64,000 nt of DNA from Bacteroides finegoldii DSM 17565 (GTDB lineage: Bacteria; Bacteroidota; Bacteroidia; Bacteroidales; Bacteroidaceae): positions 54,930 to 118,929 of the forward strand of contig NZ_GG688324.1 of NCBI RefSeq assembly GCF_000156195.1, in the 5' to 3' direction. The notes beneath the pieces are model-generated. The model was given only the letters and a program-made list of their open reading frames with translations, did no database searches and was not told the origin of the DNA. Position 1 is the first letter of the stretch; each line of letters begins with the position of its first letter. Below, one piece after another: positions 35,488 to 45,760 of the stretch. A program made the position numbers and the translations under genes.

Positions 35488-37081
35488 ATTTGAATTTCAC
35501 TGCTGCTTCTTCGATGGGCAATCCTGCCTTGTAGTTCTCGATGTATGTATTAAAACCGGCTACGTCCTCAGCGGTAGGCGATACCTCGATACCGGCGTCT
35601 CCGACAAATACTTTCTCATCCAAAAAATCAGCAAGCGATTGTTTTTTCTCATTGTTCACGAGGTAAGAACCGAGCAGGGCAATACCCCAAGCACCTCCTT
35701 CACCGGCTGTTTCCATTACAGAAATAGGCGAGTTGATGGCAGCTGCGAGTATTCTTTGACCTACTCCCTTTGTTTTGAATAATCCACCGTGACCTGTGAT
35801 CCTGTCCACTTTGATTTTCTCTTCATTGAACAGGATATCGTTGCCAATCTTGAGTACTCCGACGGAAGCGTATAAATGGCTTCTCATGAAGTTTGCCAGA
35901 TTGAACTTGTCATTGGCAGAACGTACAAACAAGGGCCTTCCTTCTGCAAGTCCTGTGACGGGCTCACCTGAAATATAATTGTAGGAGAGTAGACCTCCGC
36001 AATCGGCATCACCTGTGAGAGCAATGTTATAGAGCTTGCTATAAATTTCGTTCATGTCTACAGGTATACCCAGAAGCTCCTGGTATTCTTTGAACAAGTT
36101 AACCCATGCGTTGAGATCGGATGTGCAATTGTTGCAATGTACCATAGCTACCAGGCTTCCGTCCGGAGTGGTGACCATATCGATCATCTCGTATGGCTTT
36201 GACAACTCTTTCTCCAATACAATCATGGAGAAAGAGGATGTTCCTGCCGATACGTTTCCTGTACGTTGTTTCACAGCATTGGTTGCAACCATACCGGTAC
36301 CCGCGTCTCCTTCCGGCGGACATACCGGTATTCCTGCCTTCAAATGACCGGATGCATCGAGTTTCTTGCTTCCTTCAGGTGTAAGGACACCTGCACTTTC
36401 ACCTGCCGACAGTACCTTGGGCAGGATATCTTGCAGTGTCCAATTGTACTGATTAGGAGCAATCAGCTTGTCGAATTTCGCCACCATTTCGGCTGAATAG
36501 TTGTGGGTGGTCGGGTCTATGGGGAGCATTCCGGATGCATCGCCTATGCCCAATACTTTCTCGCCTGTCAACTGCCAATGCACATAACCTGCCAGAGTAG
36601 TCAGGAAGTCAATGTCTTTGACATGTGCTTCGTTGTCCAGAATTGCCTGGTACAAGTGAGAAATACTCCATCTCAACGGAATGTTGTAGACAAACAGGTC
36701 TGATAAAGCTGCTGCCGCGCGACCGGTATTCGTATTTCTCCAGGTACGGAAAGGTACGAGGATTTCTTCTTTTGCATTGAAGGGCATATAACCATGCATC
36801 ATGGCACTGACACCGATAGCTGCCAGGTTCTCGATCTCTATGCCGTATAAGTTCTTCACGTTGGAGCGGAGATCGGCATAGCAATCTTGCAGACCGGACC
36901 AGATGGCTTCGATGCTGTATGTCCAAAGCCCGTCAACTAGCTGGTTCTCCCAAGTATGGTTTCCTTGAGCAATCGGCTTGTTTTCCTGATCAATCAAAAC
37001 GGCTTTTATCCGTGTAGAACCGAGTTCGATTCCAAGAATGGCTTTGCCTGTTTCGATTGTTGATTTTGCATCTGATTTCAT
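35486..37081 (-). CDS. FGGY-family carbohydrate kinase (L-ribulokinase role)
   Basis: The 531-residue protein has the FGGY fold: phosphate loop '[16 protein letters not shown]' at the N-terminus, '[20 protein letters not shown]' mid-way and '[15 protein letters not shown]' near the C-terminus. By sequence it resembles xylulokinases, but it lies between AraA and the arabinosidases in an operon that otherwise lacks a ribulokinase. It most likely phosphorylates L-ribulose. This is the assignment I recall for the B. thetaiotaomicron gene in this position, so I leave the symbol open. Confidence 0.8.
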   Translation of the reverse strand: MKSDAKSTIETGKAILGIELGSTRIKAVLIDQENKPIAQGNHTWENQLVDGLWTYSIEAIWSGLQDCYADLRSNVKNLYGIEIENLAAIGVSAMMHGYMPFNAKEEILVPFRTWRNTNTGRAAAALSDLFVYNIPLRWSISHLYQAILDNEAHVKDIDFLTTLAGYVHWQLTGEKVLGIGDASGMLPIDPTTHNYSAEMVAKFDKLIAPNQYNWTLQDILPKVLSAGESAGVLTPEGSKKLDASGHLKAGIPVCPPEGDAGTGMVATNAVKQRTGNVSAGTSSFSMIVLEKELSKPYEMIDMVTTPDGSLVAMVHCNNCTSDLNAWVNLFKEYQELLGIPVDMNEIYSKLYNIALTGDADCGGLLSYNYISGEPVTGLAEGRPLFVRSANDKFNLANFMRSHLYASVGVLKIGNDILFNEEKIKVDRITGHGGLFKTKGVGQRILAAAINSPISVMETAGEGGAWGIALLGSYLVNNEKKQSLADFLDEKVFVGDAGIEVSPTAEDVAGFNTYIENYKAGLPIEEAAVKFK

Positions 37082-37093
37082 GTTGGATAGTGT

Positions 37094-38620
37094 TTAGCAA
37101 AGTGCTTTATTCAACATATAATATACTTCATTCATGCGCAACTCTTTCTTGAAGCAGCTGATAGTCGTATCTTTATTGATATGTACCATTTCGATACCTG
37201 CGATTTCAGCATAATCTTCCCAGTATTCAGCGGTCAGATCATATGAGAAGCAAGAATGGTGAGTACCACCTGCCAGAATCCATGCACCGGCACCTACTTC
37301 AAAGTTAGGCATTGGAATCCAAAGAGCGGAAGCAACCGGTAATTTCGGCAGCGGTTTCGGTTCGATACATTCCACATCATTTACAATCAGACGGAAACGG
37401 TTGCCTAAGTCTACTACAGTTGCAGTACAACCTGTACCGACTTTAGAAGTAAAGACAAGACGAGCTGTCTGGCTCTTACGAATACCTATACCGAGGAAGT
37501 GCACTTCCAGACGAGGTTTGTTGGCTGCGATAAGCGGACAAACTTCCAACATATGTGATTGTAAGATAGAACTTTGTGCACCGTTGAAGTTCAATGTGTA
37601 ATCTTCGAGGAAAGAACAGCCTTTCGGAAGTCCTTGATTCATTACCCATACAGTGCGGTAGAGAGCAGCGGATTTCCAGTCGCCTTCGGCGCCGAAACCA
37701 TAACCTTCCGCCATCAGACGTTGAGAAGCAAGTCCCGGAATCTGGTCGAAACCGTTATGTTCCAAGTCGCCCAAGTCGTCAAAATTGGTTGTGAATCCTT
37801 TTGCGCCTTTCGCTTTCAAGATAGCGCGAAGAGCCAATTCTGCTTTTGCGGCGTTCCATACCTTCTGATAAGCTTCGGTTGATTTGTCTTCCAAAGAAGC
37901 ATCGTGGTCGTATTCTTTGAAATAAGTAGCTACTAATGCGTCTACGTCAGCGTCCTTGATATCTTTGTGATATTCCATCAGTTCGCTTACCGGACAATAG
38001 TCTACATGATAACCCATACGTTGTTCCGCTTCCACCTTGTCACCGTCAGTTACGGCTACATTGTTCATCTGGTCGCCAAAACGAATGATCAGCATATCTT
38101 GAGAATCTGCCCAACCTGCACAAACACGCATCCATACAGCAATCTTATGCAGTGTGTCTTCGTCTTTCCAATAACCTACTACCACTTTGCGACGGATACG
38201 CATACGAGTACAGATGTGTCCGAATTCACGGTCGCCATGAGCCGACTGATTCAGGTTCATGAAGTCCATGTCCATTGTATCCCAAGGAATTTCCTTGTTG
38301 AACTGAGTATGCAGATGCAACAACGGTTTCTTCAACTGTTGCAAACCGTGAATCCACATTTTTGCAGGAGAGAAAGTATGCATCCAAGTGATGACACCGA
38401 CACATTTCTCGTCGTTGTTGGCAGCTTTGAAAACAGCTTCCACTTCTTTGGAAGAGTTGGCAGTTCCTTTGTATACCACTTTTACAGGGAGTTTGCCGGA
38501 GTTGTTCAACCCGTTAACCATTTCATTAGAGTGTGCGTCTACTGCGATTACTGCGTCACCTCCGTACAGGAGCTGTGCTCCTGTTACAAACCATACTTCA
38601 TATTGATCAAATGCGTTCAT
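37094..38620 (-). CDS. araA: L-arabinose isomerase
   Basis: The 508-residue protein starts MNAFDQYEVWFVTGAQLLYG, a clear AraA N-terminus. It shows 'GVITWMHTFSPAKMWIHGL', 'LHTQFNKEIPWDTMDMDFMN' and the C-terminal 'GTHHSCFSYDLTAEYWEDYA' containing metal and substrate residues. It converts L-arabinose to L-ribulose with a divalent metal. The gene lies 12 bases upstream of the kinase and 40 bases after AraD in the operon. Confidence 0.93.
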   Translation of the reverse strand: MNAFDQYEVWFVTGAQLLYGGDAVIAVDAHSNEMVNGLNNSGKLPVKVVYKGTANSSKEVEAVFKAANNDEKCVGVITWMHTFSPAKMWIHGLQQLKKPLLHLHTQFNKEIPWDTMDMDFMNLNQSAHGDREFGHICTRMRIRRKVVVGYWKDEDTLHKIAVWMRVCAGWADSQDMLIIRFGDQMNNVAVTDGDKVEAEQRMGYHVDYCPVSELMEYHKDIKDADVDALVATYFKEYDHDASLEDKSTEAYQKVWNAAKAELALRAILKAKGAKGFTTNFDDLGDLEHNGFDQIPGLASQRLMAEGYGFGAEGDWKSAALYRTVWVMNQGLPKGCSFLEDYTLNFNGAQSSILQSHMLEVCPLIAANKPRLEVHFLGIGIRKSQTARLVFTSKVGTGCTATVVDLGNRFRLIVNDVECIEPKPLPKLPVASALWIPMPNFEVGAGAWILAGGTHHSCFSYDLTAEYWEDYAEIAGIEMVHINKDTTISCFKKELRMNEVYYMLNKALC

Positions 38621-38660
38621 AATGTTTTGCTTTAATTTTTAATTTCTAGTTTTTAATTGA

Positions 38661-39344
38661 TTATTGTCCATAATAAGCATTCGGACCATGCTTGCGACTG
38701 AAATGTTTTTCAATCAGCAGAGGATTCATTGTTAAATTGGGATTAACGGCGTATGCGATACTTGCCATTTTTGCTACCTGTTCCATTACTACGGCGTTGT
38801 GTACTGCATCGTGTGCGTCTTTTCCCCAGGAGAAAGGACCGTGATTCTTTACCAGCACGCCCGGTGTATGTACAGGATTCAAACCTTCAAAACGCTTCAC
38901 GATCACGTTCCCGGTCTCCAGTTCGTAGGCACCTTTCACTTCTGCTTCGGTCATATCTGCCGTGCAGGGGATAGCGTCATGGAAATAATCGGCATGAGTA
39001 GTTCCGATGTTCGGAATGTCGCATCCGGCTTGCGCCCAAGCGGTCGCATAGGTAGAGTGGGTATGTACCACTCCGCCGATTTCCGGGAATGCTTTGTAGA
39101 GTACTACGTGAGTCGGAGTATCTGAAGATGGCTTCAGCCGTCCTTCAACGACCTTGCCATCCAGATCCACTACTACCATATCTTCTGCTTTCATTTCATC
39201 GTAACTTACACCACTGGGTTTGATTACTACCAATCCGCTTTCACGGTCGATGGCAGAAACGTTCCCCCAAGTAAAGATGACTAATCCATGCTTTACCAAT
39301 TCGAGATTGGCATGAAATACTTTTTCTTTCAGTTCTTCCAGCAT
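38661..39344 (-). CDS. araD: L-ribulose-5-phosphate 4-epimerase
   Basis: A 227-residue class II aldolase-family protein. The zinc-binding histidines are in '[17 protein letters not shown]' and '[13 protein letters not shown]', and '[16 protein letters not shown]' is the typical middle segment. It converts L-ribulose 5-phosphate to D-xylulose 5-phosphate, the entry to the pentose phosphate pathway. The gene starts 5 bases after the AraR stop. Confidence 0.93.
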   Translation of the reverse strand: MLEELKEKVFHANLELVKHGLVIFTWGNVSAIDRESGLVVIKPSGVSYDEMKAEDMVVVDLDGKVVEGRLKPSSDTPTHVVLYKAFPEIGGVVHTHSTYATAWAQAGCDIPNIGTTHADYFHDAIPCTADMTEAEVKGAYELETGNVIVKRFEGLNPVHTPGVLVKNHGPFSWGKDAHDAVHNAVVMEQVAKMASIAYAVNPNLTMNPLLIEKHFSRKHGPNAYYGQ

Positions 39345-39349
39345 ATTGA

Positions 39350-40027
39350 TTATAATTTGAATTTCGGATCTTTACGATAAACCTTGCTATTAAACTTATA
39401 TAAGGCTGCCCCTCGTTTGGAACATAGCTTATCTATCTTATCGGTCTTTTCCACATAATCCATTCCGGCAACACGCTTGCGGAAGTTGCGCTTATCCATC
39501 GTTTCACCGTAAATGGCTTCATATAAACTCTGCAATTTGGATAGTGTGAAAAGTTTAGGCAATAAGTTGAAACCGATAGGTTCGGTAGAAGCTTTTTGTC
39601 TCATCAACTCCTTTGCTTTTGTCACCATTGCAGGATGATCGAAAATCAGTGGGGGAAGTTCATTGATGTTTACCCAGTAAGCGTTATGTTTCCGAACTAG
39701 TTTCCGGTCATATTCATTGACGTTGACCAACGCATAGTATGCGACGGAGATTACCCGTTCTCCCGGATCACGGTCGACCGCTCCGAAAGTTCCCACTTGT
39801 TCCATATACACATTTTCCAATCCGGTAAGTTCCGCAAGTACACGTTTGGCCGCATCGTCCACACTTTCGTTTTCTTGCACGAATCCTCCCATCAAAGACC
39901 ATTCGCCCATTGCAGGTTCAAAATTTCTTTTCAGCAGTAGCAGACTTAATTCACCATCGTTAAATCCAAAAATGATGCAGTCAATGCCTACATGAAAGCT
40001 AGGATTCGAGCTATAATAATTGTTCAT
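39350..40027 (-). CDS. araR: Nudix-family transcriptional regulator of arabinose use
   Basis: The 225-residue protein has an N-terminal Nudix domain ('[20 protein letters not shown]', '[19 protein letters not shown]') and a C-terminal winged-helix part ('[20 protein letters not shown]', '[12 protein letters not shown]'). The Nudix box is degenerate: the catalytic REUxEE is replaced by 'RVLAELTG', as in NrtR/AraR-type regulators that bind rather than hydrolyse. The B. thetaiotaomicron orthologue is described as an arabinose-responsive repressor (from memory). It lies inside the operon it probably controls, and two matching repeats overlap the operon promoter. Confidence 0.82.
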   Translation of the reverse strand: MNNYYSSNPSFHVGIDCIIFGFNDGELSLLLLKRNFEPAMGEWSLMGGFVQENESVDDAAKRVLAELTGLENVYMEQVGTFGAVDRDPGERVISVAYYALVNVNEYDRKLVRKHNAYWVNINELPPLIFDHPAMVTKAKELMRQKASTEPIGFNLLPKLFTLSKLQSLYEAIYGETMDKRNFRKRVAGMDYVEKTDKIDKLCSKRGAALYKFNSKVYRKDPKFKL

Positions 40028-40054
40028 CGTTTTTTTATATTAGTTAATTAATTG

Positions 40055-41749
40055 TTACCAGAAATACCAGTAGAAAGCTGCGGTAATAGCCAGGATAATT
40101 GCTGTATGGATAATATCCCAATGATTCCAACTTGCACGTGTAGCCGCTTTTTGTTCTTTCGTAGCCGTACCGAATACCAAGCCTTGAATCTTTTCCGCTG
40201 TCGGAGCTTTTGTAGCCAGGCTGACTGCGATTACGATAATGATGCAGAACAGGAACATCCATCCGCAGAAGAACAGCCAATTCATATCATAGAACAGATA
40301 TTTGAATGTAGAGTCTGCCACTTCTCCGGCATTGCTATAATATACTTTAGCACCCAGACGAGTTAAGCCGATAACCATACCGGCTATCAATCCCCACATA
40401 CCACCTTGAGCGGAAGTACGCTTCCAGCAGATACCCAATAAGAAAGCGGCTGCGATACCCGGAGCCAATACAGACTGAACATCCTGCAAATAAGTATAAA
40501 GAACATCACCTACACTACGCATGATAGGAATCCAAAGGATACCTAAGATTACAATTACAACTGTTGCAATCTGGCCGATACCTACTAGTTTCTTTTCCGG
40601 AGTCTCCGGTCTGAAACGTTTGTAGAAGTCAATAGTAAACAACATGGCGGATGAGTTGAACAAAGAAGCTAAAGAACTCATCAAAGCTGCAAGGATACCG
40701 CATACAACCAGACCTTTCACACCGGCCGGCAACAATTTAGCGACCAAAGTGGGGAAAGCGGCATCGGCATTTGCTGTTCCGTTAGCCAGTAACGGAAGGA
40801 ATCCTTCACCACCGGCACCGATATATTTCTGATGTAATGCAAATGCGATCATACCCGGAATAAGAAACAAGAAGACAGGCAGCAGTTTCAGGTAAGCACC
40901 GAAGATGGTACCGCGACGTGCTTCCATCTCATTCTTTCCGGAAAGTACACGCTGTACGATAAACTGGTCAGTACACCAATACCAGAATCCGATAATGGCG
41001 GAACCGATCAAAGCACCCAGCCAAGGGAAGTTCGGATCATCGTTACTACGGATCAGATTAGTCATTGTATCTCCGTAATCATTTACAGTTACCGCACCGC
41101 AAACTTTCATCATTTCGTCCCAGCCACCCAATTCTTTAAAACCAAGCACGAGGATGATCAAGGAACCAAGCAGAAGGATAGGAGTCTGGAGTACAGAAGT
41201 ATACAATACGGATTTCATACCCCCGAAGATAGTATAAAGTGCTGTCAGAACTACCAATCCGATTGCAGCAATCCAGAAGAAGTCGATTCCCCAAAGTTCT
41301 TTGATACCGAATACCTGTTGGAATACCAAACCACCGGCATAGACTGTTACAGCTACTTTTGTCAATACATAACTTACTAAAGAAATAACAGATAAGATCG
41401 TACGTGACTGTGGGTTATAACGTCGTTCCAAGAATTCCGGCATTGTGTATACCATGCTTCGTGTATAGAATGGAACGAACACCCATCCCAAAATCAGAAT
41501 CATCCATCCTTGAATTTCCCAATGAGCCATCGCCATACCACTGGAGGCTCCGGCACCTGCCAGTCCTATCAAGTGTTCCGAACCGATGTTTGATGCGAAG
41601 ATAGAGGCTCCGATTGCGAGCCAAGTTGCGTCACGTCCGCCTAAGAAATAATCTGCCGAGTCATTTTGTTTTTGTCTGACTACCCAAACAATAATACCGA
41701 TCAGCGCCAAAAAAAAGACGCCGATTACCCCCCAATCTAATGCTTCCAC
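40055..41749 (-). CDS. Sodium:solute symporter (SSS family), likely arabinose importer
   Basis: A 564-residue protein with about 13-14 hydrophobic helices and SSS motifs 'WLAIGASIFASNIGSEHLIG', 'FLERRYNPQSRTILSVISLV' and 'GLVVCGILAALMSSLASLFN'. SSS proteins couple sodium entry to sugar or solute uptake across the inner membrane. Its place between the epimerase and AraR makes L-arabinose the probable substrate; the sequence alone could also suit glucose or galactose. Confidence 0.82.
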   Translation of the reverse strand: MEALDWGVIGVFFLALIGIIVWVVRQKQNDSADYFLGGRDATWLAIGASIFASNIGSEHLIGLAGAGASSGMAMAHWEIQGWMILILGWVFVPFYTRSMVYTMPEFLERRYNPQSRTILSVISLVSYVLTKVAVTVYAGGLVFQQVFGIKELWGIDFFWIAAIGLVVLTALYTIFGGMKSVLYTSVLQTPILLLGSLIILVLGFKELGGWDEMMKVCGAVTVNDYGDTMTNLIRSNDDPNFPWLGALIGSAIIGFWYWCTDQFIVQRVLSGKNEMEARRGTIFGAYLKLLPVFLFLIPGMIAFALHQKYIGAGGEGFLPLLANGTANADAAFPTLVAKLLPAGVKGLVVCGILAALMSSLASLFNSSAMLFTIDFYKRFRPETPEKKLVGIGQIATVVIVILGILWIPIMRSVGDVLYTYLQDVQSVLAPGIAAAFLLGICWKRTSAQGGMWGLIAGMVIGLTRLGAKVYYSNAGEVADSTFKYLFYDMNWLFFCGWMFLFCIIIVIAVSLATKAPTAEKIQGLVFGTATKEQKAATRASWNHWDIIHTAIILAITAAFYWYFW

Positions 41750-41774
41750 AATAAATATGATTTATAAGTTAATA

Positions 41775-42914
41775 TTATTTCTCTACTGAGAATTTGAAAA
41801 TACATTCGCTGTTATAGGTTTGTCCCGGTTCCAGAACTACTGAAGGCCAATCAACTTTGTTGGGACTGTCCGGATAATGTTGCGTTTCCAGACATACGGA
41901 AGCACGTTGATTGTAAACGATCCCTTTCTTTCCGGTTACAGTACCGTCGAGGAAGTTACCTGTATAAACCTGGATACCCGGTTCGTTGGTATATACTTCC
42001 AGAGTGATACCGCTTTCCGGTGAAGTCAGTTTGGCAGCTACCTGCGAAATGTCTCCCTTAGTGTTCAGTACCCAATTGTGGTCATAACCGTTTCCGTTTT
42101 TCAACTGGACAAAATCATAGTTACTGATGTCTTGCCCTACTGTTTTCGGAGTCGTGAAGTCCATCGGAGTATCTTTTACCGGGGCAATTTCACCTGTTGT
42201 CATGAAAGTGCTGTCTACCGGAGTATAGTAGTCTGCATTCACATACAGAATATTGTCGGTTGAGGCTTTCGACGGACTACCGGCCAGGTTGAAATAAGAG
42301 TGGTTGGTCATGTTGATGATCGTCTTTTTGTCGGTAGTTGCGCTATATTTAATATCGATAGCGTTGTCTTCTGTCAGTGTGTAAGTGACTTTGGCTGTTA
42401 CATTACCTGGAAAATTTTCATCACCGTCGGGTGAGATACGGGTTAGTTCCAATGTCATCGGATCAATAAGATTTGCCTCATATACTTGATATTGCCATCC
42501 CTTGGGACCTCCGTGCAGACAGTGCCCGAAATTGTTTTGTGGTAGCTGGATGGTATCACCGTCAAGAACAAAACGTCCTTGATTGATACGATTGGCATAA
42601 CGTCCGATGGAAGCACCGAAGTCGCTGGGGACATTGATATAGTCGGCAATACTATCGAAGCCTAAAACTACATCCTGCATCTTTCCGTTTTTGTCCGGTA
42701 CCATGATAGACACGATACGACCTCCGAAATTAGTAATGCACACTTCCATGCCTGCTTTATTCTTTAAAGTATAAAGATTGGTTTGGGTATTATTTACTTC
42801 TGTTTGAAATTTTGCCGGATCAAGACCTGATAGAGTCAGCTCGGAAACCGGCTTGTTATTGCACGCAAAGAGCATAAGTGTGGCAAATCCTGCTAGTAGA
42901 AAATGTTTTTTCAT
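41775..42914 (-). CDS. Aldose 1-epimerase, lipoprotein
   Basis: A lipoprotein signal ends at 'TLMLFAC'. The mutarotase fold is seen in 'FGGRIVSIMVPDKNGKMQD', 'GRYANRINQGRFVLDG', 'HCLHGGPKGWQYQVYEANL' (His), 'NMTNHSYFNLAG' (His) and 'YDHNWVLN'. It interconverts alpha and beta anomers of aldoses outside the cytoplasm, helping uptake. It is the first gene of the arabinose operon; a second, non-lipoprotein paralogue sits in the galactose operon at 49041. Confidence 0.85.
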   Translation of the reverse strand: MKKHFLLAGFATLMLFACNNKPVSELTLSGLDPAKFQTEVNNTQTNLYTLKNKAGMEVCITNFGGRIVSIMVPDKNGKMQDVVLGFDSIADYINVPSDFGASIGRYANRINQGRFVLDGDTIQLPQNNFGHCLHGGPKGWQYQVYEANLIDPMTLELTRISPDGDENFPGNVTAKVTYTLTEDNAIDIKYSATTDKKTIINMTNHSYFNLAGSPSKASTDNILYVNADYYTPVDSTFMTTGEIAPVKDTPMDFTTPKTVGQDISNYDFVQLKNGNGYDHNWVLNTKGDISQVAAKLTSPESGITLEVYTNEPGIQVYTGNFLDGTVTGKKGIVYNQRASVCLETQHYPDSPNKVDWPSVVLEPGQTYNSECIFKFSVEK

Positions 42915-42956
42915 GGTTATATTTTTTATGTAAATGAGTTGATTATCTTAATTCGG

Positions 42957-42995
42957 GTGTAAAAGTAACACTTTGTTTCGGTGTGTTCAATACAC
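42957..42995 (-). promoter_or_regulatory. Arabinose operon promoter with two GTGT-N7-ACAC candidate AraR sites
   Basis: TTG (42990-42988), a 20-base gap and TACTTTTA (42967-42960) form a near-consensus promoter on the minus strand. GTGT-N7-ACAC occurs at 42957-42971, over the -7 box, and again at 42981-42995, over the -33 box, 24 bases apart. Their placement suits repression by AraR. Between here and 43213 the sequence is AT-rich with no gene visible. Confidence 0.5.
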
Positions 42996-43213
42996 TGATG
43001 TATGTTATACAACATAAAACGTAAAAAATGCACTTATTGTTATACCTTATTATTATATATAAAAGGGCGGATATAAAAAAAATATTTTTCTGATAAAGGA
43101 AAAATATTCGGTTGCGAATGTATATCGGTCTATGTGTTCTCTTTGCATGAGAAATAAGGGCGTTTTTTATGATATGTGTTCGTATGTCCACCTGTGATTA
43201 GTGTAACGGGGCG

Positions 43214-43221
43214 TATTTTTG
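43214..43221 (+). promoter_or_regulatory. Orphan -7 box left before the deleted arabinan genes
   Basis: TATTTTTG fits TAnnTTTG on the plus strand, 16 bases before the GH43 relic begins. It could now drive the relic and the intact GH51 at 43770. Confidence 0.35.
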
Positions 43222-43236
43222 TACCATGATTGATGA

Positions 43237-43745
43237 ACAAATACACTGATCTCCGATGGGGAAGGAAATTACTATCTGGCACATCAGGGACGCCTCTCTC
43301 CGCAGAATCAGTTGATGGTGCTGCATTTACGCCAGTTGTCCTTTACTCCGGAAGGTTGGCTGGTCGTTTCTCCCGAAAGGTATGCAGGCACACCGTCACG
43401 CCGTTTCACCGAAGCCGATCTGGCAGGGGAGTGGGAGATCATACGGGTACAGGAGCCGAGATATGAGCGTCAGTTGGAAGCCGGACAGATTCTTCCCGCT
43501 TCCATTTATTAAAAGACGGTACTTGCAACGGTGAAATGGTTGATGTGGAGGGAAAGTTTGTCCTTGCAAGCGGGAAGTGGCCTTTTTTGACCGAAAACTA
43601 TCTGTTAATGCTTGATTTGGGTACGGAGAAGATAGAAAATCTGATTATCTTTGCAGGACACGACTGGGAGAATGAGACGGAAACCATTCTCTTTACCGGA
43701 CTCGATAGTCGGGGACGTTCTGTCTGGGGAAAAAGAATAGAATAA
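43237..43745 (+). pseudogene. 3' relic of a GH43 endo-arabinanase-type gene, also frameshifted
   Basis: The frame after a TGA at 43234 encodes 'NTLISDGEGNYYLAHQGRLS', 'PQNQLMVLHLRQLSFTPEG', 'SPERYAGTPSRRFTEADLAG' and 'EWEIIRVQEPRYERQLEAG', the C-terminal half of extracellular GH43 arabinanases. At about 43518 a single missing base ends this frame at TAA; the next frame then continues 'KDGTCNGEMVDVEGKFVLAS' to the stop at 43745. The N-terminal part is absent, and the promoter region of the arabinose operon directly abuts it. So a deletion removed the start of this gene and whatever lay between. Confidence 0.78.
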
Positions 43746-43769
43746 CTATATAATTTTTTATTGAAAACC

Positions 43770-45752
43770 ATGAGAAGATACACAAATTTATTGGCTGTAG
43801 TGGCCTTATCTGCCGGAATGGCACTTCATGCGCAAACCAATGAAATGGTGATACAGACAAAGAAACTGGGAGCGGAAATCCAGCCTACCATGTACGGACT
43901 TTTTTTTGAGGATATCAACTATGCGGCCGACGGTGGCTTGTACGCCGAACTGGTGAAGAACCGCTCGTTTGAGTTTCCGCAGAACCTGATGGGATGGAAA
44001 ACTTACGGTAAAGTAACTTTGATGGACGACGGTCCTTTTGAACGGAATCCGCATTATGTGCGTCTTTCCAATCCGGGACATGCCCATAAACATACCGGAC
44101 TGGATAACGAAGGCTTCTTCGGTATCGGTGTCCGAAAAGGGGAGGAGTATCGTTTCTCTGTTTGGGCACGTCTGCCGCAGGGGAACGGAAAAGAAACATT
44201 GCGGATTGAATTGGTGGATACCAAATCTATGGGTGAACATCAGGCGTTTGCCACCGCTGATTTGACAGTCGATTCGAAAGAATGGAAGAAGTACCAGCTG
44301 ATCTTGAAGCCGGGTATGACCCAGCCGAAATCGACACTTCGTATTTTCCTTACTTCCAAAGGAACAGTGGATCTGGAGCATATCTCTCTCTTCCCGGTCG
44401 AAACGTGGAAAGGACATGAAAACGGACTTCGCAAGGACTTGGCACAGGCTTTGGCAGATATCCATCCGGGAGTCTTCCGTTTTCCCGGTGGTTGCATTGT
44501 GGAAGGTACTGATTTGAATACCCGTTATGACTGGAAGAAATCGGTGGGTCCGGTAGAAAACCGACCTTTGAACGAGAACCGTTGGCAGTACACTTTTACC
44601 CATCGTTTCTATCCGGATTATTATCAGAGTTACGGATTGGGATTCTATGAATACTTCCTGTTATCGGAAGAAATGGGTGCCGAACCGCTTCCTATTTTGA
44701 ATTGCGGTCTTTCCTGCCAATACCAGAATAACGATCCGAAAGCGCACGTTGCCGTTTGCGATCTGGACGGTTATATTCAGGATGCACTCGATCTGATTGA
44801 GTTCGCCAATGGTGATGTGAACTCTACATGGGGAAAGGTGCGCGCCGATATGGGACATCCTGCTCCTTTCAACCTGAAATTTATCGGTATCGGTAACGAG
44901 CAATGGGGAAAAGAATATCCGGAACGTCTTGAACCGTTCATAAAGGCTATTCGTAAGGCTTATCCGGATATGAAGATTGTAGGTAGTTCCGGCCCTAATT
45001 CCGAAGGAAAAGAATTTGATTATCTGTGGCCTGAAATGAAACGCTTGAAAGCTGATTTGGTAGACGAGCATTTCTATCGCCCTGAAAGTTGGTTCTTGGC
45101 TCAAGGTGCGCGTTATGATAATTACGACCGCAAAGGTCCGAAAGTTTTTGCCGGTGAATATGCTTGTCACGGTAAAGGTAAGAAATGGAATCATTTCCAC
45201 GCAGCCTTGCTCGAGGCTGCCTTTATGACCGGTTTGGAACGTAATGCCGATATTGTCCATATGGCTACATACGCTCCGCTTTTCGCTCATGTGGAAGGAT
45301 GGCAATGGTGTCCGGACATGATCTGGTTCGACAATCTGAATTCCGTACGCACTGTAAGCTACTATGTGCAACAGTTGTTTGCCCATAATAAGGGGACCAA
45401 TGTTCTTCCGCTTACCATGAACAAGAGAAATGTGACGGGAGCTGAAGGACAGAACGGGCTTTTCGCCAGTGCGGTGTACGACAAGAATAAGAATGAGCTT
45501 ATCGTAAAAGTAGCCAATACTTCCGATACGGCTCAACCGGTTTCGTTGAAATTTGAAGGCTTGAAGAAACAAAACGTATTATCTGACGGCCGTTGCATCA
45601 AGCTTCGCTCACTTGATTTGGACAAGGATAATACGCTTGAACAGCCTTTTGCCATCACTCCAAAGGAAATACCCGTGTCTATTCAGGGCCACGTGTTTAC
45701 TGCCGAGCTGGAGCCGAACACATTCGCTGTTTATAAATTTACGAAGAAATAA
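43770..45752 (+). CDS. GH51 alpha-L-arabinofuranosidase with N-terminal CBM-like domain
   Basis: I start at ATG 43770 (MRRYTNLLAVVALSAGMALH), not the TTG three codons earlier. After the export signal comes the GH51 start ('LGAEIQPTMYGLFFEDINYA'), an inserted CBM4/9-like sandwich ('HYVRLSNPGHAHKHTG', 'EYRFSVWARLPQ'), then the barrel with the acid/base Glu in 'FIGIGNEQWGKEYPERL' and the nucleophile Glu in 'VFAGEYACHGKG'. The 660-residue length fits plant- and Bacteroides-type GH51 with this insert. It is the only intact gene of a damaged arabinan block. Confidence 0.87.
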   Translation: MRRYTNLLAVVALSAGMALHAQTNEMVIQTKKLGAEIQPTMYGLFFEDINYAADGGLYAELVKNRSFEFPQNLMGWKTYGKVTLMDDGPFERNPHYVRLSNPGHAHKHTGLDNEGFFGIGVRKGEEYRFSVWARLPQGNGKETLRIELVDTKSMGEHQAFATADLTVDSKEWKKYQLILKPGMTQPKSTLRIFLTSKGTVDLEHISLFPVETWKGHENGLRKDLAQALADIHPGVFRFPGGCIVEGTDLNTRYDWKKSVGPVENRPLNENRWQYTFTHRFYPDYYQSYGLGFYEYFLLSEEMGAEPLPILNCGLSCQYQNNDPKAHVAVCDLDGYIQDALDLIEFANGDVNSTWGKVRADMGHPAPFNLKFIGIGNEQWGKEYPERLEPFIKAIRKAYPDMKIVGSSGPNSEGKEFDYLWPEMKRLKADLVDEHFYRPESWFLAQGARYDNYDRKGPKVFAGEYACHGKGKKWNHFHAALLEAAFMTGLERNADIVHMATYAPLFAHVEGWQWCPDMIWFDNLNSVRTVSYYVQQLFAHNKGTNVLPLTMNKRNVTGAEGQNGLFASAVYDKNKNELIVKVANTSDTAQPVSLKFEGLKKQNVLSDGRCIKLRSLDLDKDNTLEQPFAITPKEIPVSIQGHVFTAELEPNTFAVYKFTKK

Positions 45753-45760
45753 AGGATAAC

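Noticed and set aside
35486..37081. Calling the kinase xylB or araB by name
   Set aside because: The sequence looks xylulokinase-like while the operon calls for a ribulokinase; the symbol cannot be settled without assays.
42943..43191. An 82-residue minus-strand frame upstream of the arabinose operon
   Set aside because: It spans the promoter and AT-rich leader, its composition is Ile/Lys/Tyr-rich low-complexity, and no domain is visible.
43536..43745. A 69-residue frame that could be called a small gene
   Set aside because: It continues the GH43 C-terminus after a one-base frameshift, so it is part of the pseudogene.
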